This document shows, in pieces, positions 1 through 6,469 of a DNA stretch of 14,062 nt. A model generated the notes under the pieces. That model ran no database searches, had not been told where the DNA came from, and was given only the letters and a program-made list of their open reading frames with translations. The position numbers and the translations under genes are program-made. Position 1 is the first letter of the stretch. Every line of letters starts with the position of its first letter. Source of the DNA: an uncultured Mailhella sp. (GTDB lineage Bacteria > Desulfobacterota > Desulfovibrionia > Desulfovibrionales > Desulfovibrionaceae); contig CALUWZ010000030.1 of NCBI GenBank assembly GCA_944324625.1, forward strand, positions 1-14,062. The letters run 5' to 3'.

Positions 1-1323
1 ATAGCAAATTAAGTAAGTCAAAGCAAAAAGTCCGAGAGTTATAGGCATTCCCCAATCGTAAACAACTACCCCATGCAGGATAAAATTGACATAACAGAAA
101 ATAAATACTGAAATATTCCACATACCTGCTTCAACAGAAACAGTTGTCTTCAAATCGCTGTCAATCATTCTCAGCAAAATGAGCCCCGTCGGAATGGTGC
201 CAGTGCAGGTACCGAACATCATTACGGTTCTTTCAAAAGAATATCCCGGAACTCTGCGGCCGAAATAAAGCGTAAAGAACAATGTGAAAACAGCCAGTGC
301 AACAGAAATTACTATAATCGGGATAATATACTCTTTAATTACTGCAAATTTAATGCCCACCAAAGTACTCAGCAGCAAAAATTCCATCATCCAGCCCGTA
401 AAACGCGTCATAGTGTCACCGTCGATATAATGCTCAATGCCGAAACGCTGGAGAACATACCGAACAAACATGCCGCTCACAAGATTAATGAGGAAGAATA
501 AGCCCCACATGGTTCCGCCAATGCTTGCAGGAACCTTTGAAGTGATAAAATCAACAATATAATATGCCAGCAGCCATGCTAAAAATATTAAAGCACACTG
601 AAAAGCCAAACTTTCAACATTTGAAGACTGTGATACCTGCAGCATGCCGCACGGTCTGTTGTCTTTTTCATGAAGACCTGATTTAATTTCTTTATCTACA
701 TTGCCGATCGGGTACGTATTCAATCCTTTTTTTATTCCCCAGCGTACCAAAGGCACTCCCATGGAAAATGCAACGATAAAGCCAACACCCGCAAAAGTCA
801 TTGCAAGCTGTCCCATTCCTTCATAGCCGAATTTTTCCCATACCAAACCTGTGGAAATTGCTTGTCCGGGCCCGGCAGCAAAACCCTGCGCAGCTAAAAA
901 TCCTATGCACTCCAAGAAATCTTTGCCTAAAATTAAATTTAATACGTACATGAGGCCTGTTGCAAAAATAAGCTGTGAGCACAGACTCATATGAAACATT
1001 TGCGCCTGCCAGATTGAGCCGCGTATCATTTCTTTTGTTGCAGACCCTTTGCTCTTGTCAACCTTGCTCATGCCGCGCAGCCCAAGGCAAACAAAAGAAA
1101 TGGTAAAAAAGTGATATGCAAATGAAGCATAATGTTCAGCTTTTACATGAGGAAAACCTGTCGTATTCAGCACAATAAAACCCAGAACTCCGCCGATCAG
1201 GCAGGCCGGAACAAAATAATCCTGAAGAAATTTAACCTTGGCTCTTAAAACAACACCGACCAAAAGCAATAAGCACAAGAAACCAAAAGAAATCAATACG
1301 GACATTTCAAAAAAAGGCTTCAT
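1..1323 (-). CDS. ESS-family (GltS-type) sodium:solute symporter, 3' end cut by window edge
   Basis: This is an open frame of 441 codons with no stop before the left edge, starting ATG at 1323 with a GGAG Shine-Dalgarno 7 nt upstream. The translation is very hydrophobic with about ten membrane segments. It shows two ESS-type re-entrant-loop signatures: a Gly/Pro-rich GPGQA at residues 151-155 and FGTCTGTIPTGLILL at about 370-384, the inverted-repeat halves of the sodium:glutamate symporter fold. E. coli GltS is about 400 aa, so this one is slightly long and still incomplete. Family knowledge suggests sodium-driven uptake of an acidic or polar substrate across the inner membrane. The TxP of the second signature is kept, but the loops differ from classical GltS, so glutamate specificity is not assured. 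It lies 27 nt downstream of the amidohydrolase gene and is probably cotranscribed, which suggests it imports that enzyme's substrate. Confidence 0.8.
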   Translation of the reverse strand, partial: MKPFFEMSVLISFGFLCLLLLVGVVLRAKVKFLQDYFVPACLIGGVLGFIVLNTTGFPHVKAEHYASFAYHFFTISFVCLGLRGMSKVDKSKGSATKEMIRGSIWQAQMFHMSLCSQLIFATGLMYVLNLILGKDFLECIGFLAAQGFAAGPGQAISTGLVWEKFGYEGMGQLAMTFAGVGFIVAFSMGVPLVRWGIKKGLNTYPIGNVDKEIKSGLHEKDNRPCGMLQVSQSSNVESLAFQCALIFLAWLLAYYIVDFITSKVPASIGGTMWGLFFLINLVSGMFVRYVLQRFGIEHYIDGDTMTRFTGWMMEFLLLSTLVGIKFAVIKEYIIPIIVISVALAVFTLFFTLYFGRRVPGYSFERTVMMFGTCTGTIPTGLILLRMIDSDLKTTVSVEAGMWNISVFIFCYVNFILHGVVVYDWGMPITLGLFALTYLICY

Positions 1324-1350
1324 AACTTGTCTCCATTTTATTGTTAAAAA

Positions 1351-2562
1351 TTAATCTGAATATGAAGGAACACAATCCTCCAATTTGCCTTCACGTGCTA
1401 CCAATTTGCCTTTTTTTATTACAAAATAAGGCAAATTTCCTTCCAATAAAATTTGAGCTCTATTTTCGGCTTGATATACAACCAAGTCAGCTTTTCCGTT
1501 TTCTTTTATTCCGTAATCGGTTATCCTTAATACTTCGGCACTGCCGTATGTTCCCGCATCAAAAGCCATTTCCAAATCCTGCCTTTTCCTGAAATCACTT
1601 AAATATGCAAGAAGCATTACGCGTTCACGCATATCATTCATTCCATAAGGCCCCCAAAGACTGCGCATATTGTCAGTGCCGACACCGTATTTTACGTTAA
1701 ACCGTTTGGCTTGTTTCAGTGAAGGAAACGGCACATGCCCGGGAACATGAGTAATAAGGCCTATACCGTTTTCATTTAATTCATTTGCAATATTCTGATA
1801 TTTTTCGTCTGAACAGTTTGCCAAAAACCATGCATGGCTGATAGTCACTCTATTTTGCAGATTATATTTTTTGATATTTTTCACTATCAAATCAAAAGAA
1901 AACTTGCCCATTTCTCCAAATTCATGCAGATGCAGATCAATGTCTGCATTGGTTTCACTTGCAAGCCTCATGGTCAATTCCACAGACCTTACGGGATCGC
2001 GGTCTCTGTCGCAGGGATCGGCCCCGCCGATACTTTCAACCCCCATCTTCACAGCCTGCGGAATTGTTATGCTGGGATCAGTCGTCATATTTAAAATTCC
2101 GTTGGACGGCATCGCCACATAATCAACATCCAGCACGTCCTTAAAATCTTCCCGGGCCTTAAGCGCATCCTCAACTTCTTCCAGCCCGAAAAAGCCCACG
2201 TCAATATGTCCGCGAAGATATGTGGTGCCTCGCCTTATGGCTTCTCTGAACTGAACATAGCAATTTTTCACCCCATTCATTTTGCCGTGGACATCATAAT
2301 ATTCCTTTTCTGCTTTGGCTCTTTTATTCACAGTATCGGGATAGTCATAATCCACCCACTTCCCCCCCGCAAACGTCTGACAGGGATGAGTATGCGCATT
2401 CACAAATCCGGGAAACGCATAATATCCTTTTCCATCCAAAATTTTTTTCGCAGTTTGCTCATCCTGCCCTGCGCAGATTTTTTTTATATATCCGTCATTG
2501 ATCAATATATCTGTCTGTTCTCCGTCATGAATCACGACGTTTTTTAATAAAAGATCATTCAT
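1351..2562 (-). CDS. Cytosine-deaminase-like metal-dependent amidohydrolase, substrate unknown
   Basis: The product is a 403-aa amidohydrolase-superfamily enzyme. The start at 2562 is chosen because GGAGG sits 5 nt before the ATG; a longer in-frame version from 2628 would read through the operator-like palindromes. Visible metal-site residues are H57 and H59 (AHTHP), H211 with E214 (HLHE, HxxE spacing), H243 (SHAW) and D297 (GTDN). These match the order and spacing of E. coli CodA (H61/H63, H214/E217, H246, D313), and the GTDNMRSLWGPYGMNDM stretch aligns with its GHDD region. The CodA substrate-binding Gln156 aligns with S153 here (MPSNGIL), so cytosine itself is unlikely. Expected activity is deamination or hydrolysis of a C-N bond in a small cytoplasmic heterocycle or related compound. 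It is the first gene of an operon with the ESS symporter and is probably controlled by the palindromes just upstream. Confidence 0.82.
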   Translation of the reverse strand: MNDLLLKNVVIHDGEQTDILINDGYIKKICAGQDEQTAKKILDGKGYYAFPGFVNAHTHPCQTFAGGKWVDYDYPDTVNKRAKAEKEYYDVHGKMNGVKNCYVQFREAIRRGTTYLRGHIDVGFFGLEEVEDALKAREDFKDVLDVDYVAMPSNGILNMTTDPSITIPQAVKMGVESIGGADPCDRDRDPVRSVELTMRLASETNADIDLHLHEFGEMGKFSFDLIVKNIKKYNLQNRVTISHAWFLANCSDEKYQNIANELNENGIGLITHVPGHVPFPSLKQAKRFNVKYGVGTDNMRSLWGPYGMNDMRERVMLLAYLSDFRKRQDLEMAFDAGTYGSAEVLRITDYGIKENGKADLVVYQAENRAQILLEGNLPYFVIKKGKLVAREGKLEDCVPSYSD

Positions 2563-2572
2563 AAAAACCTCC

Positions 2573-2621
2573 ATATCAAAAAATTTTTTATTAAATATTT
2601 TGATATCAAAAAATTTGATAT
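2573..2621. promoter_or_regulatory. Overlapping palindromic operator-like half-sites upstream of the amidohydrolase
   Basis: Three ATATCAAA-type half-sites occur within 49 bp. ATATCAAAA at 2573-2581 is inverted relative to TTTTGATAT at 2598-2606. ATATCAAA at 2603-2610 is inverted relative to TTTGATAT at 2614-2621, a perfect 8-bp palindrome with a 3-nt spacer. The cluster sits between the Shine-Dalgarno (from 2572 down) and the likely promoter of the amidohydrolase. That position suits a repressor, perhaps one sensing the substrate. No regulator gene lies in the window and the bound factor is unknown. Confidence 0.5.
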
Positions 2622-2665
2622 AGTGCAATATTTTTTTTTATAAATCTATTCAGTTTTAAAAAATA

Positions 2666-2694
2666 TTGACTTTACCCGTAATTTAAATTAAAAA
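2666..2694 (+). promoter_or_regulatory. Putative sigma70-type promoter of the B12 riboswitch transcript
   Basis: TTGACT (2666-2671, 5/6 to consensus) is followed by 17 nt and TAAAAA (2689-2694, 4/6). The transcript would start just before the cobalamin aptamer. The surrounding DNA is A/T-rich, so the -10 assignment is uncertain, but location and spacing fit. Confidence 0.45.
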
Positions 2695-2706
2695 AAATTC
2701 ACATAA

Positions 2707-2840
2707 GGTTCTGCTCACGCAGGTAAATGGGAAGTCAACAACGCTAGACCGTAGCCGTGAAAGGGGACTGTTCTGCAATATGCCACTGTAAAAACGGGAA
2801 GGCGCAGATACGGGATAATCCTTGAGCCGGAAAACCAGCC
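2707..2840 (+). ncRNA. Cobalamin (B12) riboswitch aptamer
   Basis: Conserved blocks of the cobalamin riboswitch appear in order: GGTT at 2707, TAAATGGGAAGTC at 2724-2736, the B12-box-like TGCCACTGTA at 2781-2790, GGGAAGGCGC at 2796-2805, and the terminal kissing-loop hairpin TTGAGCCGGAAAACCAGCC at 2822-2840. The aptamer ends 48 nt before the cbiK start. No U-rich terminator follows. A small hairpin (GTTCA 2860-2864 with TGAAC 2872-2876) abuts the AAGGAG ribosome-binding site at 2877-2882, so translational control seems more likely than attenuation. High adenosylcobalamin should repress cbiK and, if cotranscribed, the permease. Confidence 0.92.
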
Positions 2841-2888
2841 TTATAGTGTACTCAAAAACGTTCACGGTTTCTGAACAAGGAGTTTTAC

Positions 2889-3776
2889 ATGAAACGCATT
2901 CTTCTTTCTGCAGGCCTTGTGCTTGCGTCTTTTGGTTTATTCTTTTGCCCTCAGCATCTTTCCGCAAAAGAACTGACTATCTTGGCAGCCTTCGGCACCA
3001 GCGACAGCGAAGCCCAAAAATCCCTCAATGCAATCAAATCCGCTTACGAAAAACAGGGCGATGAAGTCATTTGGGCATATTCTTCCAACATTATCCGCGC
3101 CAAACTGAACAAGGAAAAACAGGTAGTGTATTCCATTACCGAAGCTTTGGACTATGCCCGAAATAACGGCTACAAGGATTTGAAAATTCAGTCCCTGCAC
3201 GTGGTACCTGCCGAAGAATACATGAAAATCTGCCGTCTTATCAGCCGCTACATGGAAGTAAACGGCAAAAATTTTGATTCTGCCGTAATGGGCCACCCTC
3301 TTCTTTCTTCCTACGCAGACCTTGAACAAACCATTGACGCCGTATTTTCCGCTTTCCCCAAAGAACGCACCGCAAAGGACGCGGTTATTTTAATGGGACA
3401 CGGCAATGACCGCGGCACAGGAGATTTAAGCCTCATTGCCGCTGCAGAAACATTTCATAAAGCCGACCCGAAAGTATGGCTTGCCACTGTAGAAGGGGCA
3501 CTCGCTTTTGACAAGGTATTGGCAGAGCTGAAAAAAACCGACGCCAAAAAAGTATGGCTCATGCCATTCATGATTGTTGCTGGCGATCATGCCAAAAACG
3601 ACATGGCAGGAAGTGAAGAGGACGCGTGGAAATCCATGCTTGAAAAAAACGGCTATGAAGTGCACGCCGTGCTCGACGGTCTGGGTTCATTGAGCGGCAT
3701 TCAGCAAATTTTCCTTGACCACACAAAAAACAGTCACGACAACATTAAAGACGGCACAATTATTTCCAAAAAATAA
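2889..3776 (+). CDS. cbiK: Periplasmic sirohydrochlorin cobaltochelatase CbiK
   Basis: The 295-aa product inserts Co2+ (or Fe2+) into sirohydrochlorin, an early step of the anaerobic cobalamin route; it is a class II chelatase related to HemH/CbiX. The N-terminus is a Sec signal peptide (KR, hydrophobic stretch 4-20, probable cut after HLSA at 26), as in the exported CbiK of Desulfovibrio vulgaris. The mature part starts ELTILAAFGTSD, the usual CbiK opening. Candidate metal-binding residues are H171 in MGHGND and H234 in AGDHAKND, with E202 in VEGA between them; H104 in SLHVVP is also conserved-looking. The start is supported by AAGGAG six nucleotides upstream. It sits directly under the B12 riboswitch and 28 nt before the permease gene. 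A Cys at residue 20 does not form a good lipobox, so a lipoprotein is unlikely. The Desulfovibrio exported enzyme is reported to bind heme; the ligand cannot be assigned here. Confidence 0.93.
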   Translation: MKRILLSAGLVLASFGLFFCPQHLSAKELTILAAFGTSDSEAQKSLNAIKSAYEKQGDEVIWAYSSNIIRAKLNKEKQVVYSITEALDYARNNGYKDLKIQSLHVVPAEEYMKICRLISRYMEVNGKNFDSAVMGHPLLSSYADLEQTIDAVFSAFPKERTAKDAVILMGHGNDRGTGDLSLIAAAETFHKADPKVWLATVEGALAFDKVLAELKKTDAKKVWLMPFMIVAGDHAKNDMAGSEEDAWKSMLEKNGYEVHAVLDGLGSLSGIQQIFLDHTKNSHDNIKDGTIISKK

Positions 3777-3804
3777 CAAGGTACCACAGTCTGCATTGTA
3801 GGCC

Positions 3805-5025
3805 ATGCACAAAAAAAAGAAAAAATCATATCCTTGGCAGTCTCCGCTTCGCTGTCTTTTGCTGGCGGCAGCCCTCAGCTTTGCGGTTTTTCTTACCCTG
3901 AACATGCCTCACAAGGATTTTGCCGTGCATGCCGAAACCCAAATTACGGCAGAAGAGCAGGCACAGCTTGACGCAGCCAAGCAATATGTGCAAAGCAGCA
4001 AAGACAGTGCCCAAAATTCAGCCGCTGAAGGAAAAAAAACAAACAGAAAAATGTCTTCCAAAGCTCCGCAGAGCAATGCCGAGAAAATTTTAGCCAAAGC
4101 AAAATCCATTTCACGGCTTTTTCTCATGGTCGGCATAGCTTCTTTTCTGGGAGCATTAATGGAAGCCAGATGCTGGTATCGCTATTTTGGCAAAGGGCTG
4201 ATCCGAATTACCCAAAAAGCCCGCCTGCCTGAGGTAATCGGATTAGCCATGCCCATAGCGCTGTATTCCTCCGTCGGAGCAAACAGCATGCTCATCGCAA
4301 GCCATCAAAAAGGGGAAATACCGACTTCCGCTCTGATAACGGGAGGCATGGCCAACAGCTATCTTGCCCATTTTTCCCATTCCGTGCGGGTCATGTACCC
4401 TGTCATTGCCCTTATCGGCATTGCGGGCATAGGTTTTTTCACAGTACAGCTTTTGGGCGGATTTTTGCTGGTGTGCGGAGTCTTCTTTCTGCACTGGTAC
4501 ACCAGCAAGCAAAAGGAGCAGGATTTTTCGCACCTTGCCCTTGAACAGAAAGAACCCAAGCCTTGGGACACGGCACTGAAACAAGGGATACTGCGCAGTC
4601 TGGCCATTTTATTTCGCATGGGTTACATCACCATTCCCCTTATGCTCGGAACGGAATGGATTATCAAATCCGGACTGCTGGATTTCTGGGACGAAGCCGT
4701 CCCCTACCAAGTGGCAAAGTTTTTCCCTGCGGAACTCATTGCCATTGTCATTGCCCAAATCGGCGGACTTATCCAATCTTCAAGCGTATCCGCCCATTTT
4801 CTGGCAGAAGGCATGGTCAGCCATGCACAGATTTTGCTTGCCATGCTGGTGGCAAGCGCCGTGGGCAACCCCATACGCACACTGCGCAGAAATCTGCCGA
4901 CTGCCCTTGGCATTTTTCCTGTCAAAGTGGCATTAACCATTGTTCTTTCCATGCAGTTTGCCCGTTTCCTGATTACGGTTATCGGCAGCATCATAGTTAT
5001 GGCATACCTGCATTATACCATATAA
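3805..5025 (+). CDS. B12-regulon inner-membrane permease with two GATE-like halves (candidate cobalt or precursor transporter)
   Basis: This 406-aa membrane protein begins with a poly-Lys patch (residues 3-7) and an N-terminal segment at about 15-33. A hydrophilic, Ala/Lys/Gln-rich region (about 36-100) follows, then two similar membrane blocks. Block one (103-228) contains PEVIGLAMPIALYSSVGANS; block two (263-402) contains AELIAIVIAQIGGLIQSSSVSA and AVGNPIRTLRRNLPTALGIFP. The paired small-residue re-entrant-like segments resemble the nucleoside-recognition/GATE-domain membrane proteins (COG3366-like), whose substrates are mostly unknown. The start ATG at 3805 has only a weak GTAGG before it. 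It follows cbiK by 28 nt with no terminator between and ends at a strong terminator, so it should share B12 control. Context suggests transport of cobalt, sirohydrochlorin or a corrinoid precursor; that is inference. No metal-binding His cluster of known cobalt transporters is seen. Confidence 0.7.
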   Translation: MHKKKKKSYPWQSPLRCLLLAAALSFAVFLTLNMPHKDFAVHAETQITAEEQAQLDAAKQYVQSSKDSAQNSAAEGKKTNRKMSSKAPQSNAEKILAKAKSISRLFLMVGIASFLGALMEARCWYRYFGKGLIRITQKARLPEVIGLAMPIALYSSVGANSMLIASHQKGEIPTSALITGGMANSYLAHFSHSVRVMYPVIALIGIAGIGFFTVQLLGGFLLVCGVFFLHWYTSKQKEQDFSHLALEQKEPKPWDTALKQGILRSLAILFRMGYITIPLMLGTEWIIKSGLLDFWDEAVPYQVAKFFPAELIAIVIAQIGGLIQSSSVSAHFLAEGMVSHAQILLAMLVASAVGNPIRTLRRNLPTALGIFPVKVALTIVLSMQFARFLITVIGSIIVMAYLHYTI

Positions 5026-5063
5026 CAAATTTAGCACTCAAAACATAATAGCACTCAAACATG

Positions 5064-5090
5064 AAAAACGGGCTTTGCAGCCCGTTTTTT
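5064..5090. terminator. Bidirectional rho-independent terminator, copy 1
   Basis: AAAAACGGGCT (5064-5074) pairs perfectly with AGCCCGTTTTT (5079-5089) around a TTGC loop. A T-run lies on the plus side and an A-run on the other, so it can act in both directions. It separates the permease gene (ends 5025) from the convergent TIR gene (ends 5109). The same hairpin and loop recur at 6440-6469. Confidence 0.9.
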
Positions 5091-5108
5091 ATTTATTTAT
5101 ATTGCCAA

Positions 5109-5966
5109 TCATAACGACATGCCTCTGCTATGTTCTTTTTGCTTCGTCAGCGACATTCGCATTCCTACATCATGATATAAATAATCAAGCGCATTAATTT
5201 TACCCAAGGCATCTGAATACATTTTTTTTCTTTTTTTCACAACTTCATCAAAATCAGCAGGAGTTATCTCTCTAAAATCTTTTAACTTTTCAGCAATATT
5301 GTAAACAAACTTAAATTTATTATCATTTAATGATTTGAATGCATTACTTACTTTCTCTCCTGACCAATATCCTTTGCCTGCCCTATGTTCTTCTAAAGTT
5401 TTTTGCCGCAAAAAGCTAGCCATAGAAATTTCTTTATAAATCCAAGAAGACTGTATCAATATGCCTTGTTTACAAGATTTTTCCATTTCCTCATATAATA
5501 TTACCGAACGGGGTGTATTCATAAAAATTACGCTTTCTGTATTATCCATCATTTCGATTAATGCAACAGAAAGCATAGAATTTATATGATTAAAACATGC
5601 AATTTTTTTTATTTCATCATTGAATTTATATTTTCGCTCAAAAATTGAATATAATTTTAAATAATTTCCCCATATCTGAGAATCTATAAAAGCCGTCAGC
5701 CCTAATTCCTCATATAAAAATCCTGCAAAAGAAATTGCCAGCTGACTGTCTTCATGTGCATGGGACAAAAAAACATCAAAACGCTTTGTCGTATTAAACC
5801 AACTTGTTTTTATAAAATCTCCATCAAATACTTCCTGCTGTTTTACCATACTTTCTAAAGTATTTATAATTTCAGTATTAAATTTATTAAAACTATTTTT
5901 TCCTATTTCAAAATAAGTTTCATATTTATGTAAAGGAATATTTTTTAAATGAAACTTTGCAAACAC
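5109..5966 (-). CDS. TIR-like domain protein, candidate NAD-consuming or signalling component of a defence module
   Basis: The product is 285 aa if started at GTG 5966, which has GGAGG 5 nt upstream and lies 1 nt after the partner gene's stop. A TTG at 5978 is in frame but overlaps that ribosome-binding site. Residues 1-60 are a family-specific N-terminal extension. A TIR-like domain follows: FDVFLSHAHED at 63-73 (beta-A and the start of alpha-A), GLTAFIDSQIW at about 89-99, SVIFMN at about 145-150, and WIYKEI at about 175-180. E179 of that last motif sits where catalytic Glu occurs in NAD-cleaving TIR domains. A charged C-terminal region of about 50 residues follows. Bacterial TIR proteins commonly hydrolyse NAD+ or make cyclic ADP-ribose signals upon phage infection; whether this one does is inference. 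It is far more A+T-rich than cbiK or the flavodoxin gene, suggesting transfer. It is translationally coupled to the upstream three-TM gene. Confidence 0.72.
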   Translation of the reverse strand: MFAKFHLKNIPLHKYETYFEIGKNSFNKFNTEIINTLESMVKQQEVFDGDFIKTSWFNTTKRFDVFLSHAHEDSQLAISFAGFLYEELGLTAFIDSQIWGNYLKLYSIFERKYKFNDEIKKIACFNHINSMLSVALIEMMDNTESVIFMNTPRSVILYEEMEKSCKQGILIQSSWIYKEISMASFLRQKTLEEHRAGKGYWSGEKVSNAFKSLNDNKFKFVYNIAEKLKDFREITPADFDEVVKKRKKMYSDALGKINALDYLYHDVGMRMSLTKQKEHSRGMSL

Positions 5967-5967
5967 A

Positions 5968-6381
5968 TCAACCTCCAAAAATCAAATACAATAAAACAAG
6001 AATCAAAGAACCATAAAAAAATTTAATAGAACTGCTCCAAATACAGCAGCCTTTTTCACAACCAGTATAATGAGATACATTCATGGAAAAATCTATCTCA
6101 TCTTCCTGTTTTTTTCGCACTTCATCATACAACAAGCAGTATTGTCTTTCTTTTTTTAAATAAAAACAGTCCATATAACCAAAAATAAAAACCAAAACCA
6201 AGCCTATCCAAAAAAGAATCTTATAATTCTCCATGGAATTCTTTGCTAGTGCCGTACTGGCCACAGTTACTAAAGCTGCAACGATTGTAATACACCAAGC
6301 CTTCAGCTTAAAACTGTTTGATGCCATGCGATTTATTACATTCTGAATAAACTCCAAGTGTTTTATTTTTCTTTCACTCAT
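5968..6381 (-). CDS. Small three-TM membrane protein paired with the TIR gene
   Basis: This 137-aa protein starts at ATG 6381 with GAGGG seven nucleotides upstream and stops one nucleotide before the TIR gene's GTG. An amphipathic N-terminus (HLEFIQNVINRMASNSFKLKAW, residues 8-29) precedes a TM hairpin at about 29-47 and 55-76. A cytosolic-looking charged stretch (77-100), a Cys-rich turn (C108, C112, C113) and a third TM at about 119-136 follow. The N-terminal HLEFIQ...RMA..SF signature recalls a recurring group of small bacterial membrane proteins of unknown role. The helical hairpin is reminiscent of SLATT-type effector domains, but membership is not proven from sequence alone. Inference: it is either the membrane-damaging effector or the membrane anchor for the TIR partner. 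It is first in the two-gene operon, with its own promoter, and is A+T-rich. Confidence 0.68.
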   Translation of the reverse strand: MSERKIKHLEFIQNVINRMASNSFKLKAWCITIVAALVTVASTALAKNSMENYKILFWIGLVLVFIFGYMDCFYLKKERQYCLLYDEVRKKQEDEIDFSMNVSHYTGCEKGCCIWSSSIKFFYGSLILVLLYLIFGG

Positions 6382-6401
6382 ATAATACCCTCGTTAATAT
6401 A

Positions 6402-6429
6402 AAAATAAATTCATTTATATCTTTGTCAA
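6402..6429 (-). promoter_or_regulatory. Putative promoter of the TIR module
   Basis: On the minus strand a perfect TTGACA -35 (6429-6424) is followed by a 16-nt spacer and TATTTT (6407-6402, 4/6). It lies between the upstream terminator (6440-6469) and the first gene of the module, so the pair has its own transcription unit. Confidence 0.5.
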
Positions 6430-6439
6430 TGTACTCCAT

Positions 6440-6469
6440 AAAAAAACGGGCTTTGCAGCCCGTTTTTTT
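6440..6469. terminator. Bidirectional rho-independent terminator, copy 2
   Basis: A 13-bp perfect stem (A-run plus CGGGCT, loop TTGC, AGCCCG plus T-run) has the same GC core and loop, in the same orientation, as the terminator at 5064-5090. It lies downstream of the flavodoxin unit on the minus strand and upstream of the TIR-module promoter, insulating the module from read-through. Confidence 0.9.

Noticed and set aside
2563..2628. N-terminal extension of the amidohydrolase from ATG 2628
   Set aside because: The extra 22 residues are low-complexity, encoded by the palindromic operator-like region, and precede a strong ribosome-binding site at the next in-frame ATG.
2889..2948. Lipoprotein signal in CbiK (Cys20)
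   Set aside because: The residues before Cys (LFF) do not form a lipobox, and a better signal-peptidase I site lies at HLSA, residue 26.
4563..5048. 161-codon plus-strand frame inside the permease gene
   Set aside because: It lies in another frame of a clear membrane-protein gene; its His/Pro/Arg-rich composition is typical of a shadow frame.
5031..5057. TTAGCACTC half-sites resembling the HrcA CIRCE operator, 9 nt apart
   Set aside because: CIRCE needs an inverted partner (GAGTGCTAA); here the two copies are direct repeats, located downstream of a gene and not before a chaperone operon.
5964..5978. TTG start at 5978 for the TIR gene
   Set aside because: It overlaps the GGAGG ribosome-binding site that correctly serves GTG 5966, one base after the previous stop.
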